A stretch of 64,000 nucleotides of DNA from assembly GCA_023259375.1 (NCBI GenBank), contig JAHFQC010000021.1:1-64000 (forward strand). Direction: 5' to 3'. Below, in pieces: positions 29,240 through 40,093 of this stretch. The stretch's first letter is position 1; each line of letters starts with the position of its first letter. Origin of the DNA: Alphaproteobacteria bacterium (GTDB lineage: Bacteria > Pseudomonadota > Alphaproteobacteria > Micropepsales > Micropepsaceae). Under the pieces are notes generated by a model that saw only the letters and a list, made by a program, of their open reading frames with translations, made no database searches and had not been told where the DNA came from. The translations under genes and the position numbers were made by a program.

Positions 29240-29821
29240 TCAAGGAAGTGGCAAAGCGTGCGCCATCGCGGCGTCCAGTGCGCGCTGCGCCAGTTTGCGG
29301 GCCTTGGCATTGCCGAGCACGCGGCTCGAATGCTGGTAGCCGAGCGTGATGCTGCGGAACTCGAAGGCGGCCTGCTCGGCTGCGGCGGGCGAGGCCCCGC
29401 CATCACGGAACATCGTGGTCAGAAGCTCCTGGAAGCGGTGCTGCTTGGCAACGAGATTGTTCCAGGGCTCGCCGTCCTCAGGCGTGAGTTCGAAACAGGC
29501 GCTCATGATCGGGCAGCCGCCCGGAAATGACGGATCGTCGATCCAGTCCATGCAGCGCTTGAGAAGCTGCCTCAGCCGGACTTGCGGCGTCGCGCTCGGC
29601 GGCAGAAGGGCAATGACCCGCGTCTGATAGAGACTGCCGGCATGGTCGAGCACGGCACCCTGGAGCGCCTGCTTCGAGCCGAAATGGGCGAACAGCCCGG
29701 CTTTCGACAGCGACAACACCTCCGCCAGCCGGCCGATGGTCAGCCCGCCGAGGCCATCGCGGCTGGCCAATTTCACCGCCGCGTCGAGGATGCGTGCCCT
29801 GGTCTGCAGTCCCTTGTCCAT
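29240..29821 (-). CDS. TetR-family transcriptional regulator
   Basis: RARILDAAVKLASRDGLGGLTIGRLAEVLSLSKAGLFAHFGSKQAL HTH. Confidence 0.93.
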   Translation of the reverse strand: MDKGLQTRARILDAAVKLASRDGLGGLTIGRLAEVLSLSKAGLFAHFGSKQALQGAVLDHAGSLYQTRVIALLPPSATPQVRLRQLLKRCMDWIDDPSFPGGCPIMSACFELTPEDGEPWNNLVAKQHRFQELLTTMFRDGGASPAAAEQAAFEFRSITLGYQHSSRVLGNAKARKLAQRALDAAMAHALPLP

Positions 29822-29853
29822 GACGGGTTCCCTTTTGCCGGGTGGTCTGCTAG

Positions 29854-29879
29854 AAATAAAACGAACGTTCGTTTTATTT
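29854..29879. promoter_or_regulatory. 26-bp perfect palindrome, probable TetR operator
   Basis: AAATAAAACGAACGTTCGTTTTATTT between divergent TetR and Fe-S protein genes. Confidence 0.8.
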
Positions 29880-29906
29880 ACGCGATCCGGCGGAGGGGAT
29901 CAAGGC

Positions 29907-30605
29907 ATGACTTTCGATATCAAGGAGTTTCTCGTCGGTCGCGGCGCCAGTGTTGCCGGTGTTGCCGCTATCGAGCGGTTTGCCGCCGCGCCGGTAGGGT
30001 TTCATCCTCACGATGTCATGGCCGGGTGCCGCGCGGTGGTCGTGTTCGGGATTGCGCTGCCGCGGGCTCTGCTCAGAAGCGAACGGCGGATCACGTATCT
30101 GAAGGCGATGCTCGAAGCCCTGGCCGAACTCGACCGGCTGTCGCTCCTGGCGGCGGTCGAGATCGAGCGGCACGGCGGCGAGGCAATGCCGCTGCCTTCG
30201 GACTCGCCGGAAGAGTATTGGGATGAGACGACAAAAACGGCCAAAGGCATCCTGTCGATGAAACATGCGGGCGAGCTGGCGGGGCTCGGTCATATCGGCA
30301 AGAACACGCTGCTGAACAATCCGCGCTATGGCAACCGGCTGATGCTGGGCGCCGTGCTGACCAATCTCGAACTGCCGTCCGATCCCTTGTCCGAAGGTTT
30401 CGTCTGTCCGCCGGACTGCCGCATCTGCCTCGACAGTTGTCCGCAAAAGGCGCTCGACAGCATCACACTGAACCAGAGCCGCTGCCGCGAATTGATCTAC
30501 GGCACCGATGGGCACGGCCAGCGCGTCTGCAACTGCAACCGCTGCCGGACCTTATGCCCGCAAGCGCTGCGACGGCCGCCGGCGCGGGAGTGGGCGGACA
30601 CATGA
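29907..30605 (+). CDS. QueG-like / 4Fe-4S ferredoxin-type reductase protein
   Basis: LGHIGKNTLLNNPRYGNRLMLGAVLT; CPPDCRICLDSCP and CNCNRCRTLCP clusters. Confidence 0.75.
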   Translation: MTFDIKEFLVGRGASVAGVAAIERFAAAPVGFHPHDVMAGCRAVVVFGIALPRALLRSERRITYLKAMLEALAELDRLSLLAAVEIERHGGEAMPLPSDSPEEYWDETTKTAKGILSMKHAGELAGLGHIGKNTLLNNPRYGNRLMLGAVLTNLELPSDPLSEGFVCPPDCRICLDSCPQKALDSITLNQSRCRELIYGTDGHGQRVCNCNRCRTLCPQALRRPPAREWADT

Positions 30606-30624
30606 TATCCGCCCCCGTCTCCGT

Positions 30625-31257
30625 TCAGGCCGTTCGTTGGATGATGGCAAACCACATCTTGAGGCCGGCCAGTTGTTCGGGATGCTCGAAGGCCGGATTC
30701 AATTCGCTCTCGGCGTAGTCGAGGCATTCGATCGACCAGCCCTCGGCAAAATCACGCGCGATGTCCTGCCGTGTGAGACCGCCGCCCGGGGCATTCGGAC
30801 CATCGGCGAATGCGAACAGGAACAACCGGCCATCCGGCTTCAGCACATGACGGAGGCCGGCGATATAGTGGTGACGGTCGACCGGCTCGTAAATGTGATA
30901 GAGGCCGCTATCGATCACCGAGGCGAAGCTGCGGTTCCAGCTCCACAGGGTCATCGCATCCTTGACCAGAAAATCAACCGAGACGCCTTGGGCTTGTGCC
31001 CGCGCCTTGGCGAGCGCGATCGCCTGTTCGACGAAATCGATGCCGGTGACGGCGAGGCCGCGGGCAGCGAAATAGACCGAGGTGCCGCCGGTGCCGCAGC
31101 CGCAATCGAGCAGCGGACCTTCGATCTGATCCGCGACGGCGATGAAGGGCGGTTGCGGCTTGCCGATATCCCAGGGCGGGCTGGATTCGGCGTAGATTTT
31201 GGTAAAGCCGGCCTGGGGCGTTTCGGCGTCGGGAGCCGGCTTTTGGGCATGGGTCAT
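30625..31257 (-). CDS. SAM-dependent class I methyltransferase
   Basis: LLDCGCGTGGTSVYFAARGLAVTGIDFVEQAI. Confidence 0.9.
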   Translation of the reverse strand: MTHAQKPAPDAETPQAGFTKIYAESSPPWDIGKPQPPFIAVADQIEGPLLDCGCGTGGTSVYFAARGLAVTGIDFVEQAIALAKARAQAQGVSVDFLVKDAMTLWSWNRSFASVIDSGLYHIYEPVDRHHYIAGLRHVLKPDGRLFLFAFADGPNAPGGGLTRQDIARDFAEGWSIECLDYAESELNPAFEHPEQLAGLKMWFAIIQRTA

Positions 31258-31312
31258 CGATAACCTCCGAGGGTTTTGGGCAAGCGTTGCGAAGAAGAGC
31301 GGCGAGGACGGA

Positions 31313-31990
31313 TCAGTCGTCGGGCAGCGGTGTCGCCAAAACGCCGTCGATGATCACATCGAGCGCCCAGTAGAAACGGCTCTTGGGCGTGCTGCTGAAA
31401 AACTGATCGCGCGAGGCATAAAGCAGCGGGAATTCCTCGGGCGACAAACTGTTGAGAATGGTCTTGGCGCGCTCGAGATCATGACCTTTGTCGCGCCAAT
31501 TGCATTGTTCGGCAGCGACGGCCGTGACGTGCAAGAGCAGGGCATCGACGGCGAGAGCCGCACGGGTTGCCAAGACGCCGCCTTCCATCAGGAGCTCGAG
31601 CATTTTCTCGACGATGTGCAGCGCATTGGGGCCGCCCGAGACCTGCATCATCGCAAGCTGGGCTAGGCCCCGCTTGTTGTAGAGGACCATCAAATACGAG
31701 GTCAGCAGCGTCTTGAGCCGGGCGCGCCAATTGCCCTTGCGGGTCTGCGGCAGGGCGACCTCGGCGAAGGCGGCATCGAGCATCTCGGCGTGCAGATCAT
31801 TGAGATTGGCGAAATAGACGTAGAGCGAGGCCGGGCCGGTATCGAGCTGGGTGGCAACCCGGCGCAGGCTGAGCCCTTCCAAGCCGTCCTTTTCCAGGAG
31901 GGCGAGGGCCGTGGCGACGATCGTTTCGCGGCTCAAAGGCGCTTTGGCGGGACGATTACGGCGGCTGACGGGAGCGGGCTTATCTTCCAT
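31313..31990 (-). CDS. TetR-family transcriptional regulator
   Basis: SRETIVATALALLEKDGLEGLSLRRVATQLDTGPASLYVYFANLNDL HTH; start chosen at MEDKPAP. Confidence 0.9.
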   Translation of the reverse strand: MEDKPAPVSRRNRPAKAPLSRETIVATALALLEKDGLEGLSLRRVATQLDTGPASLYVYFANLNDLHAEMLDAAFAEVALPQTRKGNWRARLKTLLTSYLMVLYNKRGLAQLAMMQVSGGPNALHIVEKMLELLMEGGVLATRAALAVDALLLHVTAVAAEQCNWRDKGHDLERAKTILNSLSPEEFPLLYASRDQFFSSTPKSRFYWALDVIIDGVLATPLPDD

Positions 31991-32005
31991 ATTCACACCT
32001 TGCCA

Positions 32006-32040
32006 TAACGAACGGTGTTCGTCAAGAATGGTGTTCGTTA
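32006..32040. promoter_or_regulatory. Compound inverted/direct repeat upstream of second TetR
   Basis: TAACGAACGGTGTTCGTCAAGAATGGTGTTCGTTA: ACGAAC/GTTCGT inverted repeats plus a duplicated GGTGTTCGT. Confidence 0.75.
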
Positions 32041-32053
32041 GGTCTGCCATATC

Positions 32054-32091
32054 CCCCAAAACCAAAACCCCCCGGAGTTTCCTCCGAGGGG
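32054..32091 (-). terminator. Intrinsic terminator of glnBA
   Basis: CCCCTCGGAG-GAAA-CTCCGGGGGG stem followed by TTTTGGTTTT on the minus strand. Confidence 0.8.
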
Positions 32092-32119
32092 TTCGGCACG
32101 TTCTGACTTCAGGAGAAGG

Positions 32120-33529
<1,410 letters not shown>

Positions 33530-33580
33530 GATTTCAGTCTTCCCCTTCCAGTTGGGAGTTATCGTTCGCCGTATTGATCT

Positions 33581-33919
<339 letters not shown>

Positions 33920-34260
33920 TCAGGACTCCTTGCGCCAGTGGTTCGCGCCGTTAAGGAAATAGCAGGGGTTATGCCAACTTGCGGCTAAGCAAAAGCAAAC
34001 AGAAACAATGGCTTGCGGGACCGATTCGTTTGGTGCCTCCAGGATTGCACAATAATTGCGCTTTGTGCACAACGGACAAGCACAGTTGAGGGCCCTCGCT
34101 GCCCGAATTTTCGCCTATTTCGCCTCCAAGCCCAACCTCTTTTCGAACTACTGCAATCCCCGCACCAACACTGAGACCAAGTCACAAATTTTCCCGAAGG
34201 GGGGATGGACCCGGGGTAAGGGCACTACAAATCCTGCCGCGGGACGTATAGTTCGCCACC

Positions 34261-35751
34261 ATGCACGACGCTCCGCACGAAATTATTACTGTCGCCCAGA
34301 TGTATGCGGCCGACCGGTTTGCCGCCGAACACGGCGTTCCGACCCTGGCCCTGATGGAAAATGCCGGCCGTGCTGCCGCCGATGTGGTGCTGCGGCGCAA
34401 GCCGACGCCTTGTCCGGCGGTGGTGCTGTGCGGGCCGGGCAACAACGGCGGCGACGGTTTCGTGGTGGCGCGTCTGTTGAAGGCGCGCGGCTGGCCGGTC
34501 ACGGTCGCTTTGCTTGGGGCGCGCGACGCGCTCAAGGGCGATGCGGCGGCCAATGCCGAGCGGTGGGACGGCGAGACCGTGCCGCTGAGCCCGGCGGTTC
34601 TTTCCGGCGCCGACGTGGTGATCGATGCACTTTATGGTGCCGGGCTGTCGCGGCCGCTGGAAGGCGTGGCGCGCGAGACCGTGATGGCGCTCAACGATCA
34701 TCCTGCCCAGGTGGTGGCGATCGATGTGCCGAGCGGTCTGCATGGCGATCTCGGCCGCGCTTATGACGGCCTTTGCGTCGCCGCCGATGCGACGGTGACA
34801 TTCTTCCGCAAAAAACCGGCGCATGTGCTGATGCCCGGACGCATTGCTTGCGGAGCGGTGACCCTGTCGCAGATCGGTATTCCCGATGCGGCGATCGAAG
34901 CGATCAAGCCCAGCATTTTTGTCAACGGCAAACGGTTGTGGGGCAGGGCGTATCCCAGGCCCGATCCGTTGGCGCACAAATACGCCCACGGCCATGCCGT
35001 CGTGGTGTCGGGACCGGCGCATGCCACCGGCGCAGCCCGTCTGGCGGCGCGCGGGGCGCTCCGCATCGGGGCGGGGCTGGTGAGTGTCGCCAGTCCGCGC
35101 GCGTCCGTGGATGTGAATGCGAAACACCTGACGGCAATCATGGTGAAGCCGTTCGACGGCGCCGAAGGACTGGCGCAGCTTCTGGCCGACAAGCGCTACA
35201 ACGCCGTCGCCATCGGCCCCGGCGTCGGGATCGGCGAAGCGACACGCGCCATGGTCTATGCCGTGATCGACAGCGACCGCGCGACGGTGCTCGACGCCGA
35301 TGCGCTGACTTCGTTTACGGGCGAAACCGAAGCGCTGTTCGGTTCGGCGCTGGCCAAGAGCGTGTTGACGCCGCACGAAGGCGAATTCGAACGGCTGTTC
35401 CCGGGGCTGCTGAAATCCTCCTCCAATCGCGTCGAGGCGGCGCGCGAAGCGGCGAAGACCGCCGGCTGCGTCGTGCTGTTGAAAGGTCCCGATACGGTCG
35501 TTGCGGCCCCCGACGGGCGGGTGTCGATCAATGCCAATGCGCCGCCCTATCTGGCGACGGCGGGATCGGGCGATGTGCTGGCCGGCTTCATTCTCGGGCT
35601 CCTGGCGCAACACCTGGAGCCGTTCCTCGCTGCCTCTGCGGCGGTGTGGATGCACGGCCTCGCCGCCACCCAGTTCGGCCCCGGCCTGATCGCCGAAGAC
35701 CTGCCCGAACAGGTGCCCGCGATCCTGCGGCGGTTGTATGAAGAGATTTGA
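34261..35751 (+). CDS. nnr: Bifunctional NAD(P)H-hydrate epimerase / ADP-dependent dehydratase
   Basis: N-terminal CGPGNNGGDGFVVARLL (YjeF_N); C-terminal LTPHEGEFERLFP and TAGSGDVLAGFILGLLAQ. Confidence 0.93.
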   Translation: MHDAPHEIITVAQMYAADRFAAEHGVPTLALMENAGRAAADVVLRRKPTPCPAVVLCGPGNNGGDGFVVARLLKARGWPVTVALLGARDALKGDAAANAERWDGETVPLSPAVLSGADVVIDALYGAGLSRPLEGVARETVMALNDHPAQVVAIDVPSGLHGDLGRAYDGLCVAADATVTFFRKKPAHVLMPGRIACGAVTLSQIGIPDAAIEAIKPSIFVNGKRLWGRAYPRPDPLAHKYAHGHAVVVSGPAHATGAARLAARGALRIGAGLVSVASPRASVDVNAKHLTAIMVKPFDGAEGLAQLLADKRYNAVAIGPGVGIGEATRAMVYAVIDSDRATVLDADALTSFTGETEALFGSALAKSVLTPHEGEFERLFPGLLKSSSNRVEAAREAAKTAGCVVLLKGPDTVVAAPDGRVSINANAPPYLATAGSGDVLAGFILGLLAQHLEPFLAASAAVWMHGLAATQFGPGLIAEDLPEQVPAILRRLYEEI

Positions 35752-35769
35752 AGTGACGTGCGCACCGCT

Positions 35770-35943
35770 TTCTGCCCCCGCGGGCGCGACAGCCTTGGCG
35801 TTCGCACGCAGACCGTGGGGGAAGTGGCGCGTGAGCGCCAAAGGGGGCTTGTCATTACTGCGAGCCCCCTTCGTCCGCTGCGCGGACACTTCCCCCACGG
35901 TCTATGTGCCGGCAACGAAAGCGTCGCGCCCGCGGGGGCAGAA
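35770..35943. repeat. 174-nt long imperfect inverted repeat with nested hairpins
   Basis: Perfect 21-nt terminal arms TTCTGCCCCCGCGGGCGCGAC/GTCGCGCCCGCGGGGGCAGAA plus internal AGACCGTGGGGGAAGTG/CACTTCCCCCACGGTCT and AAGGGGGCT/AGCCCCCTT. Confidence 0.9.
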
Positions 35944-35977
35944 AACGCGCGTTAAACACAGGAAGTAACGTGAAATC

Positions 35978-36616
35978 ATGATCCCCAATTGGTTGAAGTA
36001 CGCGCGCGAACTGCAGGCCGCGGCGCAGACAGGGCTGACCTATGCGGCCAACAAATACGAAAAGGACCGCTATGAGCATCTCGCCGATCTGGCGGCGCGC
36101 ATGATGGTGGAAGGCTCGGGCGAGCCGCTGGATCTGGTGAAAGGCACCTTCGCCGAGCAGAAGGGCTATGCGACGCCGAAAATCGACGTGCGCGGCTGCA
36201 TCTATCGCACCAATGCGGACGGCAAGGGCGAAGTGTTGTTGGTCAGCGAACTCATCGACGGCGGCAAATGGACGTTTCCCGGCGGCTTCTCCGATCCCAA
36301 CGAAGGCCCGAGCGAAAGCTGCGTGCGCGAAGTCGAGGAAGAGGCAGGCCTGATCGTCAAGGTCACCAAGCTGTGCGGCATCTACGATCGCGACAAGCGC
36401 GGCGGCACCAGCCCGTATCCGTTCCATATCTACAAGCTGTTCTTCCTCTGCGATGTGACCGGCACCTGCGAGAAGTCGAACCTCGAAACCGGCGATCCCA
36501 AGTGGTTTGCCATCGACGCGCTGCCGGAACTGTCATGGGACCGCACCTCGGTCTGGCACATCGAGCGCATGTACGAGCACTTCCTCCACCCGGAAATGCC
36601 GGCGGATTGGGATTGA
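35978..36616 (+). CDS. NUDIX hydrolase
   Basis: GGFSDPNEGPSESCVREVEEEAGL NUDIX box. Confidence 0.93.
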   Translation: MIPNWLKYARELQAAAQTGLTYAANKYEKDRYEHLADLAARMMVEGSGEPLDLVKGTFAEQKGYATPKIDVRGCIYRTNADGKGEVLLVSELIDGGKWTFPGGFSDPNEGPSESCVREVEEEAGLIVKVTKLCGIYDRDKRGGTSPYPFHIYKLFFLCDVTGTCEKSNLETGDPKWFAIDALPELSWDRTSVWHIERMYEHFLHPEMPADWD

Positions 36617-36652
36617 TGAGATCACCTCCCGTTGTGGGAGGCTAAACGTGTC

Positions 36653-36674
36653 ATGGCCCGCGACTGCGGGCCAT
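36653..36674. repeat. REP-like single hairpin
   Basis: ATGGCCCGC-GACT-GCGGGCCAT, perfect 9-bp stem with gTC/CT flanks as in the 8.56 kb doublet. Confidence 0.7.
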
Positions 36675-36827
36675 CTAGTTCACACAGGTGCGGCCGTTTA
36701 AGGAAAAGACGAAACTCCCTCCGCGAACCGGAGCAACCCGACCAGGGTTGCCTGCTGTTGCGGGCGATGACACCGAGGAGGAGTTGGCATATGCGGTTAT
36801 TCTGCTCCCAAGGGGGGAGATAATTAA

Positions 36828-37325
36828 ATGTCCACTCTTATCCGTCGCGTACAGCAATCCGATCTCGCGGCTTTGACTGCGATCTACAACCACTACGTTG
36901 AAACCACCGCGATCACCTTCGATCTCGAACCGAAGACGCTGGAACAGCGCCAAGCCTGGCTTGATGGCTTTACCGAGACCGGGCGGCATCAGTGTTTCGT
37001 CGCCGAGTTGGACGGCGAGGCGGTCGGCTGGGCGTCCACCGGCAAGTTCCGCGAGAAGGCCGCGTACGACAGCACCGTCGAGACCAGCATCTATCTGAAG
37101 CCGGGCCTGCAGGGGCAGGGCATCGGACGGCTGTTGTTCGAAAGCCTGTTCGGCGTGCTGGCGAGCGAAGACGTGCATTCCGCGATAGGGGTCATCACCC
37201 TGCCGAACATGCCGTCGGTGCGGCTGCACGAGGCGTTCGGATTCGAACTGGCGGGGACGCTGCGCGAGTCGGGCCGCAAGTTCAGCCGCCTCTGGGACAT
37301 CGGGATGTACCAGAAGGTATTTTGA
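36828..37325 (+). CDS. GNAT N-acetyltransferase (phosphinothricin acetyltransferase-like)
   Basis: AIYNHYVETTAITFDLEP; LKPGLQGQGIGRLLFESLF; HEAFGFELAGTLRESGRKF. Confidence 0.92.
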   Translation: MSTLIRRVQQSDLAALTAIYNHYVETTAITFDLEPKTLEQRQAWLDGFTETGRHQCFVAELDGEAVGWASTGKFREKAAYDSTVETSIYLKPGLQGQGIGRLLFESLFGVLASEDVHSAIGVITLPNMPSVRLHEAFGFELAGTLRESGRKFSRLWDIGMYQKVF

Positions 37326-37414
37326 GCCCCCTGTCGTCGCGACATCGTTTACCAAAATCGTCACAGCGTGTATCTTCGACTTACTCGCAATAAAAAGTGA
37401 GTGAGGAGAGGGCG

Positions 37415-38086
37415 ATGTTTGGGTCGTCGAAAACGGGAGGCCAGCCGCCGGAGCGCGCCAAGGCCGCGGAACCGATCTCCGAGCAGTTCGACGACATCCC
37501 GCCCATGCCCGCAGGGTTTACGCCGCCCAACCCGACCGCGCCGCCGAAAAAGACCTTCAATTTCTCCGAACGGTCGAAGCCGGCCCCCGCCGACGATGCC
37601 GCCCACCTCTACATTGGCGCCAACATCCGCCTGAAGGGCGAGATCGCCGGCTGCGACGTGATGCGAGTGGAAGGCGTCTACGAGGGCATCACCAAGGCGC
37701 GCCAGCTGGTGCTCTGTCCGGGCGGCACGTTCCTCGGCACCGCGGAGGTCGAAGAGGCCGAAATTGAAGGCGTTTTCGAGGGAATCCTGCAGGTGCGCGG
37801 GCGGCTGTATCTGCGCAAGAGCGGGCGTATCCGCGGCACTTTCAGTTATGGCCAGCTCGAAATCGAGCGCGGCGGCGAGATCGACGGCCGCATCCTGCCG
37901 TTCGACAAGAAACCGGCCGCCAAACCGGTGGAACGGCCCGCCGAACCGGCCAAAACTGCGGAACCCGCCAAGCCGGCGGCCCCGATCGTCGCACCCCAGC
38001 CGGTTGCGGTAGCGGTAGCCCGTCCGGCACCGCCTCCCAGGCCTGCCGGGGCGGTCAATGGCTCCAGTCCGGCCCCTGCGGCCTGA
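37415..38086 (+). CDS. Bactofilin family cytoskeletal protein
   Basis: GANIRLKGEIAGCDVMRVEGVYEGI...beta-helix repeats...GRIRGTFSYGQLEIERGGEIDGRI. Confidence 0.92.
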   Translation: MFGSSKTGGQPPERAKAAEPISEQFDDIPPMPAGFTPPNPTAPPKKTFNFSERSKPAPADDAAHLYIGANIRLKGEIAGCDVMRVEGVYEGITKARQLVLCPGGTFLGTAEVEEAEIEGVFEGILQVRGRLYLRKSGRIRGTFSYGQLEIERGGEIDGRILPFDKKPAAKPVERPAEPAKTAEPAKPAAPIVAPQPVAVAVARPAPPPRPAGAVNGSSPAPAA

Positions 38087-38232
38087 GGCGGGGTGGGGTT
38101 AATCCGTGGAAGTTGTTGTCGCGCATGCCCTTGAGGCTCAGAACGGGCCTAGCGGCGCCGGAAATCCCCTGCTATAGCGGCGCCCTTCCGCTGGATTGTC
38201 GCTTGTGTGACAACCCGGTGGGAGGCCCGTAC

Positions 38233-38317
38233 GCGGGCGTGGCGGAACTGGCAGACGCACTCGGTTTAGGTCCGAGCGCCGCAAGGCTTGTGGGTTCAAA
38301 TCCCTCCGCCCGCACCA
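38233..38317 (+). tRNA. tRNA-Leu (anticodon UAG), CCA encoded
   Basis: GCGGGCG/CGCCCGC acceptor, anticodon loop TTTAGGT, long variable arm, GGTTCAAATCC T-loop, ACCA end. Confidence 0.96.
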
Positions 38318-38487
38318 ACCTTCGCGCGCGGGAGCAAGCGAAGGGGCCGAAGCCATGTTGGCGAAGGCGGGCCATTGCTACCGCGTGCTACGGCTCGGCG
38401 AGCCAGCGCGGGAGTAACGATATCGATTTCGCACGCTACGGCTCGGCAAGCCATGCGGGCAGCTTAGGAAGTTTGGGAAGAAAACAA

Positions 38488-39918
38488 ATGCAGATTACCG
38501 AGACCGTCTCCGAAGGCCTGCGCCGCGAATATAAGGTGGTAGTGGCCGCGTCCGATCTGGACACCCGCCTCCTGGGCAAGATCGAAGAGATCAAGCCGAA
38601 GCTGAGCCTGAAGGGCTTTCGCCCCGGCAAGGCGCCCGTCTCCTACCTGAAGAAGACCTTCGGCAAGTCGATGATGGGCGAGATCGTCGAAGCGGCGGTC
38701 AACGAGGGCAGCCAGAAGGCGGTCACCGACAATTCGCTCAAAGTGGCGTTCCCGCCGCGAGTCGAGCCGGAAGGCGATCTGCAGGCCGTCGTCGACGGCA
38801 AGGCCGATCTCGAATTCAAGGTTATCGTCGACCTGATGCCCGACTTCGAACTCACCGACGTGTCGAAGCTCGAAGTCGAGAAGCTGGTGGCCGATGTCGC
38901 CGATGAAGACGTCGATGAAGCCCTGAAGCGCATCGCCGAACAGTCGCGCAGCTATTCCGAGCGCGCCGAAGGCGAAGCGGCCGAGAAGGACGACTCGGTG
39001 CTGATCGATTTCGTCGGCACCGTCGATGGCGTCGAATTCCCCGGTGGCAAGGCCGAAGGGTTCAATCTCGTGCTCGGCTCCGGCCAGTTCATCCCTGGCT
39101 TTGAAGACCAGCTGATCGGCGTCAAGAAGGGTGAGGCGCGCGACGTCAAAGTGACGTTCCCGACCGAGTATCAAGAAGCCACGTTGGCCGGTAAGGACGC
39201 CGTGTTCGCGGTCACCGCGAAAGAGGTCAAGAAGCCCGACGAACTGAAGATCGACGACGAGCTCGCCAAGACGCTCGGCCTCGACAGCCTCGGCACCCTC
39301 AAGGAACGCGTCAAGGATCAGCTCAAGCGCGATTATGCCCAGGCCAGCCGCCTGCACATGAAGCGCCGCATCCTCGACGCCCTCGACGAAAAGCATTCGT
39401 TCTCGCTGCCGCCGACCATGGTCGAAGGCGAATTCAACGGCATCTGGCGCCAGGTCGAAGCCGAGCTGAAGCGCGAAGGCAAGGCGCCGGAAGACGAAGG
39501 CAAGTCGGAAGAGGATCTCAAGAAGGAATACCAGGAGATCGCCGAACGCCGCGTGCGCCTCGGTCTCGTCCTCGCCCGCATCGGCGAGCAGAACGCTCTT
39601 ACGGTGTCGAACGAAGAAGTGCAGCGCGCCATTGCGATGCGCGCCCGCCAGTTCCCCGGCCAGGAGCAGCAGGTGTTCGAGTTCTACGCCCGCAATGCCC
39701 AGGCCCAGGCCGAAATCCGCGCCCCGATCTTCGAGGACAAGGTGGTCGACTTCATCGCCGAACTCGCCCAGATCCGCGAAACCAAGGTCGATCGCGCCAC
39801 GCTGTTCCTCGATCCCGATGAAGCCCAGGAAAAGCTGAAGGGCGAAACGGAAGAGAAGGCCAAGGCTGAAAAGCCGAAGAAGGCCAAGAAGGCCGAAAAG
39901 AGCGAGAAGGCCGAGTAA
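38488..39918 (+). CDS. tig: Trigger factor
   Basis: MQITETVSEGLRREYKVVV; LKGFRPGKAP; FKBP-like domain; ATG start at 38488. Confidence 0.95.
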   Translation: MQITETVSEGLRREYKVVVAASDLDTRLLGKIEEIKPKLSLKGFRPGKAPVSYLKKTFGKSMMGEIVEAAVNEGSQKAVTDNSLKVAFPPRVEPEGDLQAVVDGKADLEFKVIVDLMPDFELTDVSKLEVEKLVADVADEDVDEALKRIAEQSRSYSERAEGEAAEKDDSVLIDFVGTVDGVEFPGGKAEGFNLVLGSGQFIPGFEDQLIGVKKGEARDVKVTFPTEYQEATLAGKDAVFAVTAKEVKKPDELKIDDELAKTLGLDSLGTLKERVKDQLKRDYAQASRLHMKRRILDALDEKHSFSLPPTMVEGEFNGIWRQVEAELKREGKAPEDEGKSEEDLKKEYQEIAERRVRLGLVLARIGEQNALTVSNEEVQRAIAMRARQFPGQEQQVFEFYARNAQAQAEIRAPIFEDKVVDFIAELAQIRETKVDRATLFLDPDEAQEKLKGETEEKAKAEKPKKAKKAEKSEKAE

Positions 39919-39940
39919 GCCTTTCGCCAAAGCAATACCG

Positions 39941-39970
39941 AAGGGGCGTCCGGCAACGGGCGCCCTTTTC
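39941..39970 (+). terminator. Intrinsic terminator after tig
   Basis: AAGGGGCGTCCG-GCAA-CGGGCGCCCTTTTC. Confidence 0.8.
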
Positions 39971-40093
39971 TATGGCACGCTACTTGGCTCTACCTGCGCG
40001 GGAACGCCGCAGATGACAGTGTTATCATTGCGCATCTTTTGGCCGCGGGCGGCAGTATAATGTTTGTCGCCATGCGCATCGGGGGATGGGGCT

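Noticed and set aside
29907-30605. Bona fide epoxyqueuosine reductase (queG)
   Set aside because: The protein is short, lacks the usual C-terminal extension and has atypical Cys spacing (CNCNRC), so only a QueG-like Fe-S call is made.
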